From: JAFGIT01 sp016929465 [NCBI: Candidatus Coatesbacteria bacterium]
Lineage (GTDB): Bacteria > B130-G9
Direction of reading: 5' to 3'
NCBI GenBank assembly: GCA_016929465.1
Contig: JAFGIT010000324.1
Coordinates: forward strand, 1-5,631
DNA length: 5,631 nucleotides
The notes under the pieces were generated by a model. The model did not search any database, had not been told where the DNA came from, and saw only the letters and a list, made by a program, of their open reading frames with translations. Made by a program: the position numbers and the translations under genes. This document shows positions 4,673 through 5,631 of the stretch, piece by piece. Position 1 is the stretch's first letter. Each line of letters starts with the position of its first letter.

Positions 4673-5631
4673 ATGCTTAGGAGAGGTCTGCTCGCCATCG
4701 CGCTATGTCTGATGGCGTACTTCGTCTCGATGGCCTTCGTTCCGGAGAGCCCAGAACCACCACTACTCAAATTGCGATTAGCTGATTTCGATCCATCTAA
4801 GATGGACTCCCTGCAGCTTCCAGAAGAGCTGCTCATGGATTCATACGCGCCTGAGACGGAGGGATTGTATATTGTCCAGTTCTCAGGCCCGATAGAACCA
4901 GCCCAGCGGCAAGCGCTCATCGACGCCGGGGCGACCGTAATCGATTACCTGCCCGACTTTGCCTATCTGGTCTTCATGAGCGAGGATAACTGGCGGGTTG
5001 TATCTCAATGGCCCAAGACTGGCCTTTTTGAGACAGCGTGGGCAGGGTTATATCAGCCTGCATTCAGGATAAGCCCGGAGTTATTCAAGAGCACTGTGGA
5101 TTGCGATGAAGTTGTGATAACAATCCAGCAGTATGGGGAGACCGAGGACACACTCCGCTCGCTTTCGGAGATGGTCCTCTCCGGCGACTCTCAGGCCGAG
5201 GTTCTCGCGGAATCGATCCACAGCACGACCCAGCGGCTGAGAGTCAGCGTCTCCTGCGAGGACCTCTATCAGCTCGTCACCGAGGTCTCTCGCCGCCCGA
5301 ACGTTCTCTGGATAGAACCGTATAGAGAGCCGGTCATAGTGAACGATCTTTCCCGCTGGATATGCCAGTCCTACACCTACAACTATACTCCCATTTGGGA
5401 TCAGGGCATACACGGAGAGGGCCAAATAGTCGGGGTATGTGACACCGGCCTCGACGCCGACATGTGCTTCTTCTACGATCAATCCCAGGGCCTACCGGGT
5501 TCCACCGTGAACAACAACCAGCGCAAGACCATAGTCTATTATGACCTGGCCGGAAACGGCGACTGGGACGCCCATAGTCATGGGACGCACTGCGCGGGGA
5601 GCATCGCGGGCGACAACTCGGCCAATCTCCA
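4673..5631 (+). CDS. Secreted subtilisin-like serine protease (S8 family), C-terminus beyond window
   Basis: Endopeptidase precursor acting outside the cytoplasm; 319 codons are visible and the frame is open at the window end. Residues 1-21 are a Sec signal peptide (MLRRG, a hydrophobic core, then SMA before F22). A long pro-region of about 200 residues follows. It contains two segments with an inhibitor-I9-like strand-helix-strand look: 64-102 (starting GLYIVQF) and 145-222 (EVVITI, then RLRVSVS, ending in NVLWIEPYREPV, a typical final strand of subtilisin propeptides). The catalytic domain begins near 229. The Asp block VGVCDTGLD gives D257 and the His block HSHGTHCAG gives H303, 46 residues later. 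Between them is a CFFYD...RKTIVYYD insertion-like stretch. The Ser block (GTSMA type) must lie downstream, so activity cannot be checked. The gene is divergent from pgi with its own strong SD. The substrate is unknown. Confidence 0.9.
   Translation, partial: MLRRGLLAIALCLMAYFVSMAFVPESPEPPLLKLRLADFDPSKMDSLQLPEELLMDSYAPETEGLYIVQFSGPIEPAQRQALIDAGATVIDYLPDFAYLVFMSEDNWRVVSQWPKTGLFETAWAGLYQPAFRISPELFKSTVDCDEVVITIQQYGETEDTLRSLSEMVLSGDSQAEVLAESIHSTTQRLRVSVSCEDLYQLVTEVSRRPNVLWIEPYREPVIVNDLSRWICQSYTYNYTPIWDQGIHGEGQIVGVCDTGLDADMCFFYDQSQGLPGSTVNNNQRKTIVYYDLAGNGDWDAHSHGTHCAGSIAGDNSANL

Noticed and set aside
5081-5482. Minus-strand 133-codon frame inside the protease gene
   Set aside because: It is antisense to the pro-region and the Asp block of the S8 protease, with no ribosome site or family motif.

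Overview
The window looks like a contig from a bacterium, probably a Gram-negative-like member of a poorly cultivated lineage. Three of the four main genes have SD-type ribosome sites (GAGGTG, GGAGA, GAGGAG) and two encode proteins with Sec signal peptides. The glucose-6-phosphate isomerase is of the roughly 450-residue bacterial type, while the phosphoglycerate mutase is of the 'archaeal-form' ApgM family, which is also widespread in bacteria. The window alone does not fix a phylum.

Layout. (1) Positions 1-1067, minus strand: the first 355 codons of an ApgM-type cofactor-independent phosphoglycerate mutase, cut by the window start. (2) Positions 1074-1558: a long divergent intergenic region with a perfect TATAAT promoter box for the mutase, several small inverted repeats, a TTGACA promoter candidate for the rightward gene with a 12-bp perfect palindrome on its -10 box, and a leader of about 150 nt. 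The leader holds a 36-codon ORF that ends in an ATGA overlap with the next gene. (3) Positions 1559-2908, plus strand: a secreted beta-propeller-like protein with a GC-rich C-terminal beta-sandwich module. (4) Positions 2909-3078: a convergent intergenic region with a short heptamer repeat and a large imperfect inverted repeat built of about 10-nt units. (5) Positions 3079-4434, minus strand: complete glucose-6-phosphate isomerase. (6) Positions 4435-4672: divergent promoter region. (7) Positions 4673 to the window end, plus strand: the N-terminal 319 codons of a secreted subtilisin-like (S8) protease with a long pro-region; the catalytic Asp and His are visible and the Ser lies outside.

The two minus-strand genes are both central glycolysis/gluconeogenesis enzymes, but each has its own promoter region and the propeller gene separates them, so they are not an operon. 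The two plus-strand genes are both exported proteins, also with separate promoters. The coding content is mostly ordinary. The part most worth a second look is the leader of the propeller gene: the start codons of both the short ORF and the main gene lie in the 3' arms of hairpins, and the short ORF runs through the second hairpin. This suggests regulation by translational coupling. It is an inference from sequence only, and I do not see a clear new multi-gene system.
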